Shown piece by piece: positions 62,179-64,000 of a stretch of DNA of 64,000 nt. How positions within the stretch are numbered: position 1 is the first letter of the stretch; every line of letters starts with the position of its first letter. Both the position numbers and the translations under genes were made by a program. Location: the NCBI GenBank assembly GCA_019456225.1, contig VRUI01000016.1, forward strand, positions 1 through 64,000. The letters run 5' to 3'. The notes below the pieces were generated by a model that saw only the letters and a program-made list of their open reading frames with translations, made no database searches and was not told the DNA's origin. This DNA is from Planctomycetota bacterium (GTDB lineage: Bacteria; Planctomycetota; Phycisphaerae; Sedimentisphaerales; Anaerohalosphaeraceae).

Positions 62179-63432
62179 TTATTTGGTCACTTTAAGCCGT
62201 TTTCCTAGGAGGCTTGAGCCTGACTTTTTCACGGCTTCCAGCAAAAATGCTGCAAAAACTGAAAGCATTGATGCTGCTATGAGTACCAGAACACTCTTTT
62301 TTAGTGTTCCCTTGGCGATGGCGTAGACTTGCGGCGTTTCTGTTACAGGCTCGTTTGCTGATATTTTGTTTTCTATTCCTATGGTATAGGAGCTTAGGTA
62401 GTCTTTTAGCTCTGGTTTCTCGATAATATTGGGCAGGGTTGTTAAAAACGTTTTGAACTGGGTGATCGAATAGTCGCCGGAAACCTTTTCGTTTAGTCTG
62501 GCAAGTATGCTCTCATTCAGGCTTACCAAATCTGTGTAGTACTGGTATTCTATTTCAGTAGTAATGTCCTCCTGCTCCAGGGCGACGATCTTTGACTCTA
62601 CGGCCTGGATCTGGTAGCTCATTGGCAGGTACTGGCTGTTGCTGCCAATATCATACCGAAGTGTTATATTGCTTTCTGCGTTACCGGTGGGCTGGGCTTT
62701 AATGTTTTTCAGGCCGGCCAGTACGTTACGGTTTTGCTCGAGAGCGAGTTTTGTGCTAAACCGGCTGCTTTCGATCCCCGCCTGGTTGCTTTTGTTTGAT
62801 CTTATCACTGCTTCCAGCTGATCCTGAACAGGATACAGAGAGATGACGTTTTCAATATTGTACCTTATTATAGACGATATTTTTTGCATAGCTTCTTGTG
62901 GTTTGCCGGTAATTTTAACATTCAGCAACGACGCCTGCATATTAAGGATATCTTTAAGCTGAGTCTGATCGGTAACATTTAACTTGGAAAGGTCAAAAAA
63001 AGCAGGATCAGTGCCAAATTCTACGAAACCCTTTAAGCCGCCGGCGTAACCCCGGACCTGTGCGGCGTACTCAGCAAGACCGTTCTTTTGCATTTTATCT
63101 GCGAGTTTGGTTAGATTCTCCTGGCTGTAGAATCTGCTAAGCATTACATTGTAATTCTTCTCGTTGAGATTCCAGATGGTCGTATCATCCCTTACATTAT
63201 CTCTCACGTCATCTCTTACGTCATAAACATAAGAAGTAGTGTAAGTTCGTGGAGACAGAAACATAAGCAGTCCCACCGCCAGCGTCGGCAGCGCCGTTGC
63301 TATCAGGATAAACCATTTCCAGTTCCAGATAACAGCAAGATAGTCAAGAAGGTTAATTTCGTCTTCTTCGTATATGCCCATATCTTCAAGAGCATCATCC
63401 TCTTGCTTTTTCGGGTAGTTTTTTGTACTCAT
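62179..63432 (-). CDS. Polysaccharide chain-length determinant (Wzz family)
   Basis: 417 residues. Two membrane segments, TM1 about 39-59 (WKWFILIATALPTLAVGLLMF) and TM2 about 386-405, flank a long helical periplasmic domain, the Wzz layout. The N-terminal cytoplasmic part is acidic (EEDEINLLDYLAVIW, with the usual IDLxxL-like motif). Straight after TM1 a 12-bp repeat gives VRDD-VRDN-VRDD (residues 72-83). It controls chain length in the Wzx/Wzy pathway. AGGAAG lies 10 nt before the ATG. It is first in the leftward operon. No tyrosine kinase domain is fused. Confidence 0.87.
   Translation of the reverse strand: MSTKNYPKKQEDDALEDMGIYEEDEINLLDYLAVIWNWKWFILIATALPTLAVGLLMFLSPRTYTTSYVYDVRDDVRDNVRDDTTIWNLNEKNYNVMLSRFYSQENLTKLADKMQKNGLAEYAAQVRGYAGGLKGFVEFGTDPAFFDLSKLNVTDQTQLKDILNMQASLLNVKITGKPQEAMQKISSIIRYNIENVISLYPVQDQLEAVIRSNKSNQAGIESSRFSTKLALEQNRNVLAGLKNIKAQPTGNAESNITLRYDIGSNSQYLPMSYQIQAVESKIVALEQEDITTEIEYQYYTDLVSLNESILARLNEKVSGDYSITQFKTFLTTLPNIIEKPELKDYLSSYTIGIENKISANEPVTETPQVYAIAKGTLKKSVLVLIAASMLSVFAAFLLEAVKKSGSSLLGKRLKVTK
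63180..63223 (-). repeat. 12-bp tandem repeat inside wzz
   Basis: Units ACATTATCTCTC, ACGTCATCTCTT and ACGTCATAAACA follow one another in frame on the minus strand, giving the VRDD/VRDN/VRDD run. Such repeats can change copy number without breaking the frame. Confidence 0.6.
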
Positions 63433-63896
63433 CTTATTAACTTCCTGACAAATTTCTAAGCCCCTGCTTTAAATAAAAACAGGCCAAGCCTTAAATATTC
63501 ACACCATAAGCGAAAAACGGTAGTTATATCGGTCATTAAACTAATATCTGAACAATAAAATCACAAGAAAAAAAGCAAAAAGATTATTTTTTTTAGTAAA
63601 TTGCTCAGCTATCCGAGCTTTATACTACTCAAGCTCTTATAATGGCAACAGGTCGTATTTATCGCTCAGTTTAGACTCCGTCCCCGTAAGGCGCATTATC
63701 AGGCACAAAAGGCCTCAATCATACACTTATTTTCAGTTCCGGGAGGATAGTTTTTATCTTAAAATGCCAAGAAAATCCGGATATGCATTTCAAAATAATG
63801 TTTTACCAGCAAAATAATAGCCTGTTCTTAAAATTTAGCAAGTTATTTTTGCATTATAATTATAACTTGAGAGTAAATCACTGACGTATAAAGCCT
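63433..63896. other. Upstream region of the second glycan operon
   Basis: No gene is seen. The strip holds a long A+T-rich leader for the leftward operon (including CCTG...CAGG around TTTAAATAAAAA at about 63470-63494) and a minus-strand promoter candidate. It also lies between the diverging wzz gene and a probable plus-strand gene at the right edge. I saw no JUMPstart/ops element. Confidence 0.45.
63619..63648 (-). promoter_or_regulatory. Promoter candidate for the wzz-pse operon
   Basis: On the minus strand TTGCCA (63648-63643), 18 nt, TATAAA (63624-63619). Initiation would leave a leader of about 180 nt. Spacing is one above ideal and other weak candidates exist in this A+T-rich stretch. 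Confidence 0.35.
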
Positions 63897-64000
63897 ATGC
63901 CTGACTATGAGGCTACGAGGGAATTCCTTATTTGTGATATTGGCGGTAATTTAGCTGATTTTGTAGAACCGCTCATTGCCAAGGCTCGCTCTTCTGGAAT
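63897..64000 (+). CDS. Possible start of a plus-strand gene, cut by the window end
   Basis: ATG at 63897 begins an open frame of at least 34 codons (MPDYEATREFLICDIGGNLA, then DFVEPLIAKARSSG) that runs off the window. A TATAAT box at 63855-63860 lies 36 nt upstream but lacks a good -35 box, and no clear ribosome-binding site is seen. The amino-acid composition is protein-like, but the family is not recognised. It may belong to another transcription unit divergent from wzz. Confidence 0.4.
   Translation, partial: MPDYEATREFLICDIGGNLADFVEPLIAKARSSG

Noticed and set aside
63433-63760. JUMPstart/ops (RfaH) element or riboswitch before the second glycan operon
   Set aside because: ACGGTAGTT near 63516 is on the wrong strand and lacks the GGCGGTAGCGT core; I could not fit any riboswitch consensus to the leader.
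1-64000. tRNA, rRNA or prophage genes
   Set aside because: I saw no cloverleaf with conserved TTCGA-type arms, no ribosomal RNA segments and no phage structural or integrase genes, though a reading by eye can miss a single tRNA.

Overview
The window reads as a chromosomal segment of a Gram-negative bacterium, most likely a planctomycete of the Phycisphaerae type. This is inferred from the gene mix, not from a marker tree: a Tat-exported Gfo/Idh oxidoreductase next to a lipoprotein Gfo/Idh and a ThuA protein, a pentahaem cytochrome, a member of the 'NALKSTGPKT' unknown family, and intergenic hairpin repeats. The left third is housekeeping and accessory. The right two thirds are surface-polysaccharide genes and look more A+T-rich.

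Layout. 0.4-6.0 kb: pentahaem c-type cytochrome, D-amino-acid aminotransferase, ribosomal protein L21 with a terminator, then a block in which an ankyrin gene and a REP-associated tyrosine transposase (RAYT) are bracketed by copies of one GAAACCCGGTTTC palindrome, then a siroheme-synthase N-domain protein. 6.2-13.1 kb: a complete RND efflux system (outer-membrane factor, adaptor, pump) with a potassium-channel-like gene 11 bp behind it. 13.2-19.8 kb: URO-D-like protein, ThuA-like protein, two Gfo/Idh oxidoreductases, exonuclease III and a ThiF/MoeB-type adenylyltransferase.

19.9-32.1 kb (plus strand) is a first glycan cluster: methyltransferases, an acetyltransferase, glycosyltransferases including a GT11 fucosyltransferase, and a trio of 3,4-ketoisomerase, N-formyltransferase and aminotransferase that fits dTDP-3-formamido-3,6-dideoxyhexose synthesis. 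It ends with an MsbA-like ABC exporter carrying an apparent PDZ domain in its first periplasmic loop.

34.8-63.4 kb (minus strand) is a second, Wzx/Wzy-type cluster meeting the first tail to tail, with 7 bp between stop codons (a GT-C-like membrane protein lies between). In transcription order: Wzz; a pseudaminic-acid-type set (PseB, PseC, methylase, PseG, PseI, PseF) in which no PseH acetyltransferase is seen and two formyltransferase-like proteins flank a PIG-L deacetylase; Wzx; transferases; a CDP-sugar set (RfbF, RfbG, aminotransferase, RmlC-like cupin); two cobalamin-domain radical SAM proteins; a Wzy candidate; and a polyprenyl-phosphate sugar phosphotransferase. Between one radical SAM gene and wzy lies a decayed duplicate of a neighbouring glycosyltransferase tail.

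The recurring theme is formylated, aminated deoxysugars. The most notable items are the PDZ-containing exporter, the PseH-less formyl/deacetylase module, the RAYT with its own REP palindromes, and the glycosyltransferase scar. No rRNA, tRNA or CRISPR array was recognised.
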